From the NCBI GenBank assembly GCA_929113105.1, contig OV816024.1, forward strand, positions 26,474,747 to 26,538,746: a stretch of DNA of 64,000 nucleotides, written 5' to 3'. This stretch comes from Agrypnus murinus. Lineage: Eukaryota > Arthropoda > Insecta > Coleoptera > Elateridae. The translations under genes were made by a program, and so were the position numbers. Below the pieces are notes generated by a model. The model saw nothing but the letters and a program-made list of their open reading frames with translations, was not told where the DNA came from and did no database searches. Positions 1 to 13,770 of the stretch are shown piece after piece (within the stretch, counting starts at the first letter, position 1; each line of letters begins with the position of its first letter).

Positions 1-221
1 TCAAAGTAAGAATGCAGATGAAATCTTGATCGATCTTTCAATCTTGTGATCTATTTTGGAACATAATCTAATCAATTGGCGCATGAGGCGGAGACATCCA
101 CCCGCAAATTACTTTAGCAACAGAATATTAATGTCAAAAATGATTATACTCAACCACTTTGGCCGTTGGCATTTAATTAACTTTTAAATTCCAATCTGAG
201 TGAACAAAAGCAATCATCAGA

Positions 222-414
222 AATTATTTTCATTACCTCAACTTTCAATCTGGTTCGGTTTTGAAATAATGAATTTTTTTTCTAAAAAGTCTGTTATCAT
301 TCGCTTCGTTTTTTTTTTCATTATTAATTATTTTCATTACCTCAACTTTCAATCTGGTTCGGTTTTGAAATAATGAATTTTTTTTTAAATCTGTTATCAT
401 TCGCTTCGGTTTGA
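222..414. repeat. tandem duplication, about 104-bp period
   Basis: A block of roughly 88 bp starting near 222 recurs from about 326 with only small differences, mainly in the length of the T-runs. The shared text includes CTCAACTTTCAATCTGGTTC and CTGTTATCATTCGCTTCG. No gene is associated with it. Confidence 0.85.
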
Positions 415-3400
415 GCACAACTTTTAGAGTAGGGCACCAGCAATAAAATCACTTACCAAGACCGCTGCGTATAGACGGTATCACACCTTTGATTCGATGG
501 TTACCTTTTACTTTAGTTTTCGGATAGACTTGGGCTGATATATATTTATACAAGACAGATATTGTCCAACCACTTTAGTTTGTGATCCTCGGTTAGATTT
601 GGAAACAGATCTAACTGACCCTGAGTAATCATGAAGAGACTACAATGGTTTTACGCGTCCTTAACTTTAAGAAAATCTAAGATTTCGGAAACCGTGTGAA
701 CTTAAAAAAGTATGAAACCATATCATTACAGCAATTTGATAAATTTCAGCTAGGAAGTTAGCAATTAAAGCTTACAAAATACATTCTTCCACATTAGAAA
801 ACGTAAGGTAAATGAACTAACACGCGACAAAATACCTACGAAACGATTTGGTGTAAAACTAAAATTGGGCTCGTGACTCCCCTTCTCTTCGAAAGAAGTA
901 GATTCGCACAAATTCATTGGCCAATATTTCAAAGAACATCCAACTGATAATTAACGTTAATAACCGAACCACATTCTTATTCAATATGAGAAGGGAAATG
1001 CAAACTGGAGTTCCAATAAGATATTCTTACCGTTTCTTACCCACTATCTCAATCTGTTATTAAGTCTGTCAGGAAAGTGACATTTAAGTAAGTAATAGCA
1101 ATCAAACAGTAGCAGAGGATGATGCACACGTGGTCCGTAGCCACCCAATGGCCCAGAACACAACAGTAGCAATATATCTATAAAGGCTGAAGCCGAACCA
1201 ACCCTGATCACGAATAAATCTTACCAACCTAAAAGACTCCCTAAACATGTGGATAAGGACCAAAAACCCACTCCCAAAAAGAGCAAACCCTACCCTTAAA
1301 CTGACGGGACAAAAACAACATAAAGGTCGTAGGTAGGTCTCTTAGGCACCCTAGGGGAAAATAGTCCGAAAAATCCAAGGCAGGCGAAATTGATAATCTC
1401 CCACGTCACGGATCAAGCAATATAGTTGAAAGCAGACTAGGTCTATCTGTCAATTTGTGTCGTGGACGTACACTCCGAAATCCGGTAACACTTGCGTGTT
1501 TGTTCTGCTTTTTTGCATTACTCACTTACGCTAATTCGACCGGTTTCACTCTGTTCAACCGCCGCACCAGTTCTATGTTGTCAAGGAGTTGTAGCATCTG
1601 GACATCTCGATGGCCGTGGAGTCTTCTTTTTGTTTTTTCGCGAATCGCTGAATTTATTCTGCAACTGGCGCTATCTTTAGAGCCTTGTCAATGTCCTCTT
1701 TCCGAATATGAGGCACGGAGCATTAACAATAGCGCGTAGTATCTTATTTTTAAATCTTTGTATCATAAATATATTACTTTTTGTGCATTTCTATAATTGC
1801 ACTCTGTAAATCCAGACCGGTTTCAGCACTTGATTGTATATCAGCAGCTTATTGTTTATCGACAATTCATGATGTCTTCCAATTAACCTTACTAGATTTT
1901 TTAATCTTACTAGACTTGTCTATCAAGAGTAATGGCAGGAAAATGAGTAGTAGAAAATATAACAGCGAAAAACTCATTCACATTCAATAGATTCACATAC
2001 AAATGCACACACATTTCACAAAAGATGACTATTTACAGATAGGACAAAAATAGGATAGAGGATAGAGAGTAATGCCTGGAAGAGAAAAATAATACTTCTA
2101 GAAAACTTTCTAGTCACCCCCAACCGTCCTTCCGAAAAATTGCCGTAAACTAATTTTAAATCCTGAACATGCTATAGCTCGGCAATATGTCGTCATCTTC
2201 TTTCTGCATCAAACTCTCTTCCTCATTGAGATGTTAAAATTTCTCAGAAGTAGTTTGCTAAATTCTACTCAAGTTTTACATAATAAAACTATAATAAGGA
2301 CTATAATAGCTTGTTGTTTCATGACGAATAGTCTGTATAACACATCCTATCGCGGCTAGTATTTATCTCAACATCGTGGATTATCCCTGAAACTCTGAAT
2401 TTCTCTATTGTTCTCAATATGTCCCAATCCAAATTTGAAAGTCATTCTTTGTCCATTTGCTTGGGCTGTGAGGGTTTTCGTGTTTGTTTTGAATTTGATG
2501 TCTGTTGTAGTGTTAAAATAGAAACTATTTTTTTGTTACTAATTGGTCTAATAATACAAATTACATAGTGCTGCAAGTAAGATGGACCTGGTACATACTG
2601 TTGATATTTAATATAAAGTTTCGATGATCCGGTTAACTCATTCCATCGAAGCAGCACTAGGATAATGCAACACAATATACGAAAGCCTCACTTCACATTT
2701 CGAAGAGAGATTCTAAAACTCCTTAATTTTTACATTATCGCACACCAAGTATTGTGGCGTATCAAACATCAAGAAAATCTTTTCTTCAAAACTTTTCGAA
2801 CCATGGATCTCGCAGTTGCGGAACGGAGTGGAAATACAATAACAGACTTAATACAGCTAAAATCATTGGTAGTAACGACAAACATATGAGTGTATCTTTT
2901 AGTTGACCGCCAGGTAATAGGCCAATATAGTCCAAACTAATTATTCGCCATTGTACATTCATTGGCGGTCAAGGTCAGTCTATTATTCCGGATTTCCGAA
3001 ATCCTCAAGTGCCTTGATGATCACCATGACAAGTTCGGAGAACATTCCATCATTCTTGTTTGATAACGATTCGACAGAGATTCTGAGGAACCCTTTCTAG
3101 GAAAGAATTTAAAATAAAAAAAAGTTTCTTGAGAACATATTAACAAATAATGGAAACGGTCAGGAACCGAAAATAATTAAACCGGTAATTTTCCGATTTC
3201 ATTCATTTCAATGTAGGATAATTGCCAAAGCAATGCCCTACTCTCTTTTTATCTCGCTGGTGTGCCTTGCGTGTGAACCATAATTCTAGACTATTGCAAA
3301 TATTAAGCGATTTGGTTAGCACTACCTGCAGAGGTTGTTCCATATTCCTGAAAGAATTTTTCAAACATATCAGTTCAATGATTCGGTATTGAGAAACAGT

Positions 3401-5884
3401 TAACCATACACCAATCGACAACTGCATGAATAAATTAAAAGTGTATTTTCTTGGAAACCGTGCACTTTCTCATGTATCTTATTAGGTTATCTAATATGAC
3501 CAAACTTTCTAATTGTTTAACTACATTTATTAAGTCTTTAGAAACATCTATCATCACGTTAGTTAAAAGAACTCTTATTCTAATTCAAACGCATGTTTCT
3601 AACAGATGTGTTTTGATCATCTTGGAAGAGCAAAATACACAAGAATAATGTTGCCTTTGAGTTAGAGATGTCCACTTCCATCAAACATCCATTTTTCATT
3701 GCCTACACGTCAATCAGTCACACTTATCAATACATCGATTGCTGAAAAAAAAACACACTCAAAGAAAAGAAATGATTGAAAAATATATATATCGCTGTGT
3801 GGCCTTGAAATAGCTTCAAAAGTGATTAATCTTCTCCACTGTTGGTAATTTCTTTTAGCTCCTTCTCAATGTATCATTAATATTTTTAATTAAATCAAAA
3901 CAGCGGCGCGTGGACATCTCGGTTTTATAATAATGAAACATTTACAATTCATTTTCATTCTCTTATAAAACACAATACCTACAGCATCTCCAAACAGTTG
4001 ATTTCTAGTTGGAAAAATGGAAACGTTAGTGTACTAATATATTTCAATTTCATAGACCTGCAGCGGGTAAACCAACGATGAAACCCCAAGAGGATATATT
4101 AAACTAACGCTGTGCTTAAAGATAATGGATATTAATTTAGCAGACTTCCTCTCTACTCTATCCAGAATTAAGAAAAACGCTAGACACATTATGTGGCGCT
4201 GTTTTAAAATTCTACCAACGTTTTTGAGTAGCTTTCGCCAAATCACTTTAATTTCTTTTGCTGTTTCTAAATCAGTTTAGCTTCTGTATATTGTCTTAAT
4301 TTTTCGGCTCATCATGTTCTTAATAAACGCGAAACGTGTTTTGAATAGTAACAATTTCTAATTTGAAAATGTAAAATTAAGATTAATGAGTAGAATGGCA
4401 AAACGAATTTTTGAACGAACACGGATTGGTGTTGTTTTTTAAGAAAGCCGACAAAGGTGGACAATGGATGTTTCTAATCAAGGCAGCTTTCGTTATCCCT
4501 TATGTATACAGTTTGAGATTCATTATATGCGTTGTAATAGATTAATGGGATTACATACCGGATTATTTATAAACTGATTCAACACTAGCGTTTTCACAAC
4601 CTACAAAAAACTAGTATTGATGCAAGCGCTATCCATTTAATTACCGTGGCTATAAATCAAATTTATTCCGCATAGTCATTGCCGGTCTTTGATTATTGTG
4701 GGACATAAATCATCGATAAGGCCGCGAACATACAATAAAAAAAATCTTAAATTTTGTGTTTAGAGAGATTTAATCTAATTTATAAGTTGTGTACTATTAA
4801 ACAATTTGTGTCAGGAACAATAGATTATAATTAAGAATATTAACGTCTGTGTTATTTACTTAATTGTTTTTCATCTGTATCAATTAGTACCGATTGAAAG
4901 AGCCCATTTTAATTGATTTAATATTAATTGCCTTATTACCTATACACATTCCCACTATTATTTCTCGTAGTGTACGTGTGCGAAGGCTGTTATTATAGGG
5001 TGTAATTGATCTAGATTTTAATTTATTAATTAATTAGTGCAGTTATTTCTTTTGTCGATTGTACATTCGAGCCTCGCCATTATTTTATAAACAAGAATTA
5101 ACGCAAACCCTAACACGCTCGACTGTAGATTTAAACAATGCACGCAGGAAAAATTGATTGATAATATAGCACACACCCCACACTTCAATTACACTGGCTG
5201 ATAGTTTAGGTTAATGTCTTATTGTAAGTATTTAAATGAGGTAGGATATTAATATAGAACCCTTATTTATAGGCAATCAGTCTTCTGACATATACTTCGG
5301 TAAAGCTATTGTTTTTTTTTTGTTTCGAGTTTTAAACAATCAGCCATCTATTCAAAAACAAACTTACTCGATGATACATCTTTGTTTCCCGAAAACCATC
5401 ACATCTAAATTCTCTCACAAATAATCACTACGCCAATCCATGTATTTATCCCTTCCATTTGAACACTGAATTTCTTAAATTTTTTTATTTTTTAGCATAT
5501 CGGGGCAACGTTATTTCGAAACGAAACTTGGTCAAATGAGTCCAAGATTACGGGCCCTAATCTGCCCTTTCTCAGATGGGTTTCTACAAAAAAGAAATTT
5601 AAAGTGTCAACTTGTTGTACAAGATAGATAATTTGGCGTCTCGGCAAATGGTGATAGTGTTTCTTCGCTTGATAGAAAGTCACAACCTAACATAACTCAT
5701 AAATGGATGCAATCGTCTCGTGCTTCTCACAACAAAACTATAATACCTTTTGAGGTTATATTATACATGATCACTCCGTATCTGAAAATTATTTAAAATG
5801 TTTCCAAGATTTCAATTCGGTTTTTTAGATTGATCGTTCTCTAAGATGAGTAAGATGCCATAATGAATTTAAAGCCATATACTT
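415..5884. other. AT-rich stretch without a recognisable gene
   Basis: Only short open frames (under about 95 codons) on both strands. None has a motif, codon pattern or splice context that I recognise. The segment around 1150-1740 is somewhat less AT-rich, but its overlapping frames give no family signal. I see nothing else here. Confidence 0.6.
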
Positions 5885-5909
5885 CACACACACACACACA
5901 CACACACAG
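5885..5909. repeat. (CA)n microsatellite
   Basis: About twelve CA dinucleotides in a row, an ordinary simple repeat. Confidence 0.95.
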
Positions 5910-5999
5910 TTACTAGGATTAATATAATTGACCTCTATAGAACTCATGTAAAATTACAGCAGTCAAATGACTACGATTTTCAGTAATCTACTTAAAATT

Positions 6000-6575
6000 A
6001 GCATCTGGAAATCATTGTCTGGAATACCATTTAAGGCCTGCGTTACGATTGTCTACACGTTCTGGTAGTTTCAAAATAGCGTACCGATTTACGTAACTTT
6101 TGGAAATAACCAAGATCTGCAAGGTAAAATCAATAAGGAGTCCATGATAGCACTGAAATGCTCTTGGACGCCAAAAGCTGCTATACAGACAATGCAGTAT
6201 CAGATGGAACATTATCGTGGTAGAAAATCCATTTGATTTAGTGTTCCTGGGTCCTACAGATTGCCTTTCTTTGTAAGGAATGCCATGATAAATCAAAAAA
6301 AACATACATGCATGCGTTTTCACTTTCGGTTTTGATATGCGCGCTTTATTTGATCTGACTGATCGCTTTGCAACACCTCTACAGACTTAATTGTTGTATC
6401 ATACTACAAAGACCAAATGTCATCTCCTATGATTACTTTGCAAATTAATTCTGAGTTAACTTCCACATGTTCCATCAAATTAACTGACACAATTCTTTGC
6501 CGATTGCGTTGCTGCTGAGTGAGATTTTTAGGAACTATTTTGTCACAAATTCTTGGCCTTATTATTTCTGACTGT
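6000..6575 (-). pseudogene. mariner-type transposase remnant
   Basis: Read on the minus strand from about 6570 downwards, fragments in changing frames line up in order with a mariner transposase. First comes a stretch ending in the block VIIGDD, where the first catalytic aspartate of TGDE would be. Next is a piece resembling the segment before the second catalytic residue (RMHVCFF, then NQMDFLP). Last is a piece matching the region after the third catalytic residue (LFPK, then ALNGIPDNDFQ). Stops and frame changes interrupt all of it, and the second and third catalytic motifs are not recoverable, so the enzyme is dead. I could not see the N-terminal DNA-binding half or terminal inverted repeats. 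The family is clear; the subfamily is uncertain. Confidence 0.7.
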
Positions 6576-7539
6576 GTTGCTGTCATTGCGTTGTTTTGGG
6601 ATGGACACGTAATTAGATAGACTTTTTTATTCTTTCACATGGAGTTGAAACGCAATTTCTAGAAGGCCTTATGACTTATTTTACTTATTTCAAAAACAGT
6701 TAGAGGTAATTATGTGTTGTCCGCTGGAACATTGTAGAGCTGTTCCTTCCAGTAATGTTTCGTCTAAACACTACACCGCTATTTTTATTAATAATGCGCC
6801 AAATGTTCTACTTTCAAGATTTTCTAGAAAAGTAAGTATAAATTGTAGACTTGAACGCCCATATTTAAGATATGAGAAATCAGAGAATGGTCATGCCAGT
6901 GATCTGCACCTGGGAAAAAGAAATTTGTACCATTAGATTCGGAGAACTGTTGCGATCTGAAGCAACTAAAAAATCACAGAAAACCAAATTGATATGGTCA
7001 GAAAGAGAGTGAAGTATAAATAAAAATAAGATTGCCAAAAATTCGTTTTTGAGATTTTCAAGAACAGCAAACCTGTCCTCTAATGTATTTTCATTGTCCG
7101 ATGCGCTTGCTGTTGATGGTTAAGCTTTCGCAAATCAACGATCTTTGTCCAAAAATACTTCCCTACTTCTGTTTACTGAATGAAGAAAAACGCCCATGGA
7201 TATATTATAAATTAATTGTAAAGTGCCTTCCCTTGTCTCTCCCCCCAATTTTACGTTTTAAATAATTGTGAGACAACAATCCCTTAACAAATACTGAATG
7301 AGGTTTAATTTCTAGATCAGCTATCGGAAGATGCTCTCATTTTTGCAAATGACAACTTATGTCATCACGACTTTCACATTTGTGAAGTAAACAGAAGCAA
7401 AATACACGTAGACAAACCATGAATTGCTATACTCCCCGAGGCGCGGAATAATTGGGTAAATATTTTTTGACAAATAATCGGTCGGTGGTTTGGCTCAACC
7501 TGAATCTTGTCATTGATTTCCTGGTCATGTGGCACCAAC
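6576..7539. other. AT-rich spacer between two transposase remnants
   Basis: Short frames only, for example 6712-6936 and 7083-7265, with no recognisable domain. The interval may hold decayed ends of the neighbouring mariner copies, but no inverted repeats stand out. Confidence 0.5.
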
Positions 7540-8277
7540 TGGGCAAACACTGCGGCGCTCGCTTCTAGGAGACTAGCTCAACACAAGAGTATATCGCTGC
7601 TGTGGCTGCAGATTTCCAAGTGGACCCTCAAACATCAACCAGGCGACGGGTCACATAATTGGGAATCAATAGACTGTCTTTACAGCGATTTTCGGGGAAA
7701 GACTTGAAGATGTTCCCGTACAAAAGGTGAACCGTGCATCAACTACCTCTAGCCATTGACGATGATTTTTTATTGAAAATCATCATAAGCGACGATTTCC
7801 ATCTATGCGCATACGTGAATAGGCAAGATTATTGCTTTTGGGGCATTGAAAATCAGCAAGACGGCGACGGCAACACTGTTACTGTGACTGGTGAGCGCTA
7901 CAAAACTATGATCAACGACTTGTTGCTACCGCAGATTGACGAATTGGGTTTGAAGAACACGTGGTTTCAGAAGGACGGTGCAACCGCACACGCAGCACGA
8001 GCGACAGGGGACACTTTTGGCGATTTGCACTGGCCCGCAAGATCGCCCGATTTGACCGTTCCAGACTTATTTCTGCGGCGGTTTTTGAAGTCACGGGTCT
8101 ATACGAACAAATCACAGACCTTCGCGGTCCTATAAAAGAACATCCGACAAGAAGTGGAGAATTTATCGCCAGAAGTTTTGAGAGAAGTCGTGGAAAATGC
8201 TGTGAAACGAGCCCGAATGTGCATCAACTCTTGCGACGGCTACTTGACCGATATTTTCTTTGCGACTTAATGTAAAA
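7540..8277 (+). pseudogene. Tc1/mariner superfamily (DDE_3-like) transposase remnant
   Basis: The upstream part (about 7590-7725), read with frame changes, resembles the helix-turn-helix region of arthropod DDE transposases: DPQTSTRRR, a QLGI-like helix, then FRKDLKMFPYK. The frame at 7734-8135 gives a catalytic-core fragment. It shows IIISDDFH in place of SDEAHF, YVNRQDYCFW, VTVTGERY, then WFQKDGATAH, which holds the second catalytic aspartate, then HWPARSPDLTVPDLFL. About 40 residues that normally lie between YCFWG and the GNTVTV block are missing, so the copy has an internal deletion as well as frameshifts. A different frame continues the C-terminal tail to about 8277. No terminal repeats were seen. 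It is inactive. Confidence 0.8.
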
Positions 8278-10374
8278 AATTTAGTCACTGTCTTAGGAAA
8301 TCGAGTGAGGACTTTTGCGCCACCTAGTAGTTATACGAACAACAGTTTTACTTGTTTATGTTAAAAAAGTATTACCTTCTTTTCCTGCTATATAGATTGT
8401 GAACTTTGAGTCATTTAGATTTGAAGTGGTAGGAGTTAAAAAAAACAAACGAATACTGCTATGCGTCTATTATTATGCGCCTAGTGTCATTTGCAAAGCT
8501 ACTGCAAATCATTGGCCTCAAATCCCAACCGTTTAATCGTGAAAAACTTCTAAGATCACTGTCCATAGGTAACCGTGACATTGGAAATAATTGCTGCACC
8601 ATCACGAATCGCTCTTTTCAGAGGAATGCTGTTTAGTTAATTTCGTGTTTCGAAAAATGGTAATTGTTGGTACAATCGAATTACTTAACCCGGTTAAAAT
8701 TCGCACCAATCAATACAGACAGTCGTTCCTTGTTCGCAAAGCAATACTATGACTGCTTTAGGAGTCATTCCCATAACTCTGTCGCAGAATTCTTGTAAAT
8801 TGTCAGGTGGATTTAGATCCGCCGATAGATCGCGGTTTTCAAGATCAGAAGAATGCCACAAAAAGATTGAGAGTGGTAAATTTAAACCTGCCATTGCAAA
8901 CAGTGTCATAATAAACCACAGACCGACCCAAATATATATTAAAAAAATCGGTTGTTGTAGAGTTTTGATTTACGAATAAAGAATCATCACTCCATTCCGA
9001 ATCTCTGTGTCTAGCTCTGAAATTTCTTTAGTCAGTTCTGATGTTCCTTGATTTGAAGAAAATTTGAAAATATTGAGACTGTTTCATAATGTAATCGAAG
9101 AGAGAAGCTGTCAAAAAGGTTTCAATAATGAGATTTGGTGGCCTCTAGCTGTAGAACGGGAACTCATTAAACTGTTCAGTTCAGCTGGCATATGGGTTAA
9201 TTAGATTCAGAATAGGGATCGAGGGCGATTTTGACGTTTTTAACCTCTAGCAACGGAACGGAGAATTACAGAGGGTCAACATACACATGTATAAATAGAA
9301 GAAGTTGCACCTCAACTCACTTTTTTGATCTTGCTTTTTCTACATCACCCTAGTTATTAAGTGTTCTATTTAGAATCACTTTATTGAAATAATTAAGTAA
9401 ATTATAGTTATAGTACATGAAAAAGATAACTATTGTATTTTTTAATGCTTTTATAAAGACTTCTGTTGATTTCAGTTATGTATAAAATAAAAAATCTGAC
9501 CTTTACTAACAATGTTGTTGCTATCCGAAAAGTTCACACTCTGTACATAATAAATATTTCTAAAATAAAATTATGCTTATCCAAGCAAAATCAGACGTCT
9601 CACGTGTACGCTATACGAATGTAAATCTGCAATCAAATGAGAGTTCGTCTAGAATATAGAAAATCTGGGTCTAAGGTTATCGATAGGTTCAATCGCAAGG
9701 TGCAGGTTAATTTGCTGACAGTGATTGACACCGATTCTCTGTGCTCTAACTAAGTGATCGATTAAACTGATAGTCAATACAAGAAATTCGGAAAGCTTTT
9801 CACGAAATGTAGTTGGAAATGGAAAAGCCGTTTCTAAAAAGCTCTTGTCAGTATTTTTCTAAACTTTTTTCGTTTCTACGAACGAGGAATAGATGTTTAA
9901 TATAATTGAAAATCTGATATGTTAAAAAAGAAACTTTTTAGAAAACGTATTTTAATTATTTTTAGTACCGTTTTTCATTTAAAAGAAACACCTAAACGAA
10001 AATTCTTTTTATGATTCTTTTACCAGAATAACCATGTTTTAATTAACATCGTAGTTTCCGTTTCTGCGTTTCAATTTGTTCAGTCGCGAAAAATACAGAA
10101 TAAATTATTTTTATTCTTTATTTTAGTGTTTTTCTACGTTAATTGCTAGCGAAGTATCAAACTCAGCTAATTTTAATATTGTGAAAGATATAATAAACGA
10201 ACTCTCTTCTTGCACTTAACTAACAATAAATATTTTAAAAAAGGCTTAAAATTGAAAGGGAACAATATTAGAATAAATAAATCTTGAAAATCTTAAAAAT
10301 ATATTTCAATACGAAACTTAATTTCATGGATTTTAATTCTAAAAACTTACGATAATAAAAACATAAATGGCGCA
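8278..10374. other. AT-rich stretch without a recognisable gene
   Basis: Short overlapping frames near 8694-8979 lie on opposite strands of the same DNA, with no domain support. From 9300 onward the DNA is very AT-rich. I see nothing to annotate. Confidence 0.55.
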
Positions 10375-11170
10375 CTGAAACCTGTGAAGTGGGCTCATGA
10401 AACTAAGAAACGCGTGAAGCAAAACTTTTGTTATAATCTAAAACTTTCAACAGATGGGATTAAAAAAGCAAAACCTAAGAATTTTTGCTAACTCTGTGGA
10501 TTTGTATCATGAGCTTCGACCGTCTAAACTAAATTATTGGAGCTGTATCTGAAGCCTAGAAATATTCAAATATGACATTTTTAAAGGCTGAAATAGTGCA
10601 ATTTGAAACGGGGTAATTTTAAACCTTAAAATCCAAATCATGCATATTTTGTTGCTTTCAAGATTATGAAGATCAACTAATCATCTGAAGCTTTCAAACT
10701 TTACGTACATTTTAAAAAACTTAAAATCACTGAACACTTGAAATCTTGAGTATATGAAACTTTAAACTCCCGTTTTGAAAACTATGAGTGGAGCTGAATT
10801 TTAACACTTTTGATGCAGTGCTTCCGTTATATGTCTGAATAAACATATTCATTGCAACCGTTGCAGTAGCTTAGCTTTTGAAACTTTGAAACTATGGAAC
10901 TTTTAACATGACAATTAACTTGACTTGGAAACTTTTATGAAACTTTGAGACTCGGAAACCTTAAAAACTTGAAACGTAAACTTCTAAGCCTTTTGTATCT
11001 ATACTTTAATATCAAAATTCGGTAAATCAAATATTTGAAACTTCAAAATAATCTTAAGAGTTTCAGTATTACTATAGACAACTTCGAGTCTTGGAATACT
11101 AACACTACGCTCCAACTTGCCACCTGGATAAATACCTTAATACTTTAAAATTCCGAAACTTTGAAAGTTT
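10375..11170. repeat. degenerate short-period repeat (GAAACTTT-like)
   Basis: Motifs such as GAAACTTTGAAAC, AAACCTT and AAACTTGAAA recur irregularly every 9-12 bases over about 800 bp, far more often than chance would suggest. The unit is too degenerate for a clean consensus. Similar text recurs at about 13,800-13,990 and 42,170-42,660. Confidence 0.6.
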
Positions 11171-13554
11171 GTCTCTTTTTCTTCTCTTTCAACTTCTTGA
11201 TAGGCAGGCAATTTAAGATAACACGAACAGAAGATCAAATAACCAGTACCGGGAGCACCGGGTTATGGAACGGAAAATAAATTGGGGAATAGAAAATGGA
11301 AAACGAACGAAACAACTAAAACAGAAATGGCTATTAGAACATACTTATTGTGTTTCTGAAAGTGAAATAATAAGATAAGGAAAAAAGATTTTAAAGTGCA
11401 TACCATTGGAGTAAGTGAAACTGGAAAATGGGGGAAACTGAAAGAAGACTGAAGGAAAATAAGAATAGCAGGCAACCTATTATTCTACTCAGGAGTTGGC
11501 CAAGGGTTAGAATAGTAGCAACAAATGGGATAGCTCCAAGAATAACCGAATTTAAAGAATATCTTAAAAAATAATATTTGGAACATTAGAACTAGACGAG
11601 AAGATATATACAATAGATCTTTCTACAACGATGTGGGGGTGGGGGAAGTCATAGACTTCTACACATAATTACAAGAGATACTACACCCTACAAGGAGAGA
11701 GAAGAGGTGGAAGATAATATGAATGGGAAACTGCAATTGTGGAATGATATTAGTAAACAGATGGCTAGGACGTATGGAGGGCAAGGAAACCATGAATAGA
11801 AATGTTCTCAAAATGTTGGAACCTCTGCCAAACAAACGATTTGTTAATCAAGAATTTATTCTTGGAATAGCTATTACAGGAAATAGTGTAATAGATTTCG
11901 ATATATAGACGCAAGAGCTAAAAAGACATTTAAATAAATACACAAGCAATACGGTAATATTCTACGAGCACGTAAAAGTAGAAATAAGAACAACACATAG
12001 ACTGGTAAAAGTGGTAATCGATATGGAGCATTCAATTTGAAGAAAAACATGTTAATAAATAATATGATACCTATTCAGATCCAGAAACTTGAAAAAAATA
12101 CCGACAAGAACAAGTTGGTAAAAAGAGGTAAAAAAGGAGAAAGAAGCGCAAAATTCATACTAACTGACCCAAGATAGAACAGAATGTAATAGATTACGAG
12201 AATCCCAAAAACGTTGGGAAATAATACTCACTGTATTAAATGAGAATATTAGAGAGAGATGCTGAACTCGTACAGTCGTACTAGATCGCAGTGGTAGATC
12301 TGGACTTCCGGCGACTATTGGGTTTTTGTAGACGGATTTGAGCATACAAAGTATCGCGTAATGTTCTAGAATTTCGTGTTCGTATTCCGCGATCTTTATA
12401 TTAGTTCATTTTCCTGCCCTAAAGGTACATTTAAAGTATTAATTGCAGAAATTCACGTTGCAGATTAAAATTATTCAAATAACGTTATTTTTGTGTTCGT
12501 TGGTGCATTTTGGGCACGAGAATGGTTAGTCCATTGGACCTTTTTTTCATAGATTCTCAATTTGACTTAATTTGTCCAAATTAATTGGTTTTACGTTTCT
12601 CAACGTTTTTCGTGTTTTAGTCGCAAAGATTATTCTGAACATGTTTGGGTTACCCCTATTTCCTGTAGAGCCCTTATTTTCAAAAATTTTATTTTATCTT
12701 TATAGTAGCCGAATCTGGCCAAATTTGTGCTCAAAGATTAATCACATTATTTGTAAAGCCAAACGATACTGCAAATCTGTTGTCACCCCAATACCAAAAG
12801 CCTAGCCCCCCCCTCATTCATCTCATGCTCTGAACAAATTGATTATGAGTTGGCAAATGCACAAAGATAGTAACTTGAGCATAAACACGAGCAAAGTCTA
12901 ACATTATTTTGAACTTACGTCTAGGAAACCTTATAGTGCCTTTACAGTCTTGGTCTTGATGCGTGTCCCCTGTGAAATTTGGTTTCAGCACGCGTCACCG
13001 CAGTCGATTTTTTCTACTTTTCACTGGGACACAGTTAGATTGCGAGGGTTACTTTAAGGGTACACATGTACTATCTTTACGTCAAGACCTACCGAATAAC
13101 ACCATAGATGCCTAGATTATGCACAACATACCTTGAAATACTAACTAAATGTACTGAATTCATGACAAAATTAATTATCTGACAACAAAAATATGTTGTT
13201 GATAACAAAGAAACCGACCTATCTTCCTCTATGTCGATGCTAAAATTTCTGTTTTGGCGTCTACGTGTAAAAGCATCTTAATTTTTCACAAAAACATCTT
13301 TCTGCAAAACCATATTAAATAACAATGGATTCCTTTTAACCTACCCACCCCCCCCCCATTCACCTTAGCCGCACAATCGGTCACAAGCACATTTCAAAGG
13401 AAAATTGATTTTCAACCGGATTTACCACAACTATCGGAGTTGCGGTCTTTGGATGTGCTTTAGTTTTTACTGACCATCGAACACAAAAAAAACTTCGCTG
13501 CCGGAACATCTCTTTAAGCATGTGGAAGAACCGATAACACAAAAAATGAACAGA
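11171..13554. other. possible decayed repeat region, no gene called
   Basis: About 11,240-12,060 is purine-rich on the plus strand, with short frames such as 11723-11908. It has the feel of an old retroelement coding strand, but no motif could be named. About 12,160-13,554 holds only short frames with no recognisable product and a run of C around 13,347. Confidence 0.4.
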
Positions 13555-13770
13555 GGAAGATTTAAGTGGTACGACCACATAGTTATGGCGGATTAGGATA
13601 GATTAGTAAAGAAGGTGATGGAGGCAAAGGAAGATCGAAAATAAGGAAATACCAGGGAAAACGTGGTTGGAACAAGTAGATTAAATAGATAGAGCATAAT
13701 GGAAAGCGATGAATGAAATTAAGAAAATGGCGGGGGCGCAGAAGGCATGGAAAAAGTGAGTGAGAATTGT
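13555..13770 (+). pseudogene. non-LTR retrotransposon (LINE) C-terminal tail remnant
   Basis: In broken plus-strand frames this gives RWYDH, DRLVKKVMEAKEDRK, then TWLEQVD-like text and WKAMNEIKKMA. That order resembles the C-terminal tail of LINE reverse transcriptase proteins, which read R-W-x-G-H-V-x-R-M, a basic stretch, P-x-x-x-W and a final W-rich segment. In-frame stops and frame changes show it is dead. The reverse transcriptase core is absent upstream, which fits an old 5'-truncated insertion. The clade cannot be assigned. Confidence 0.6.
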
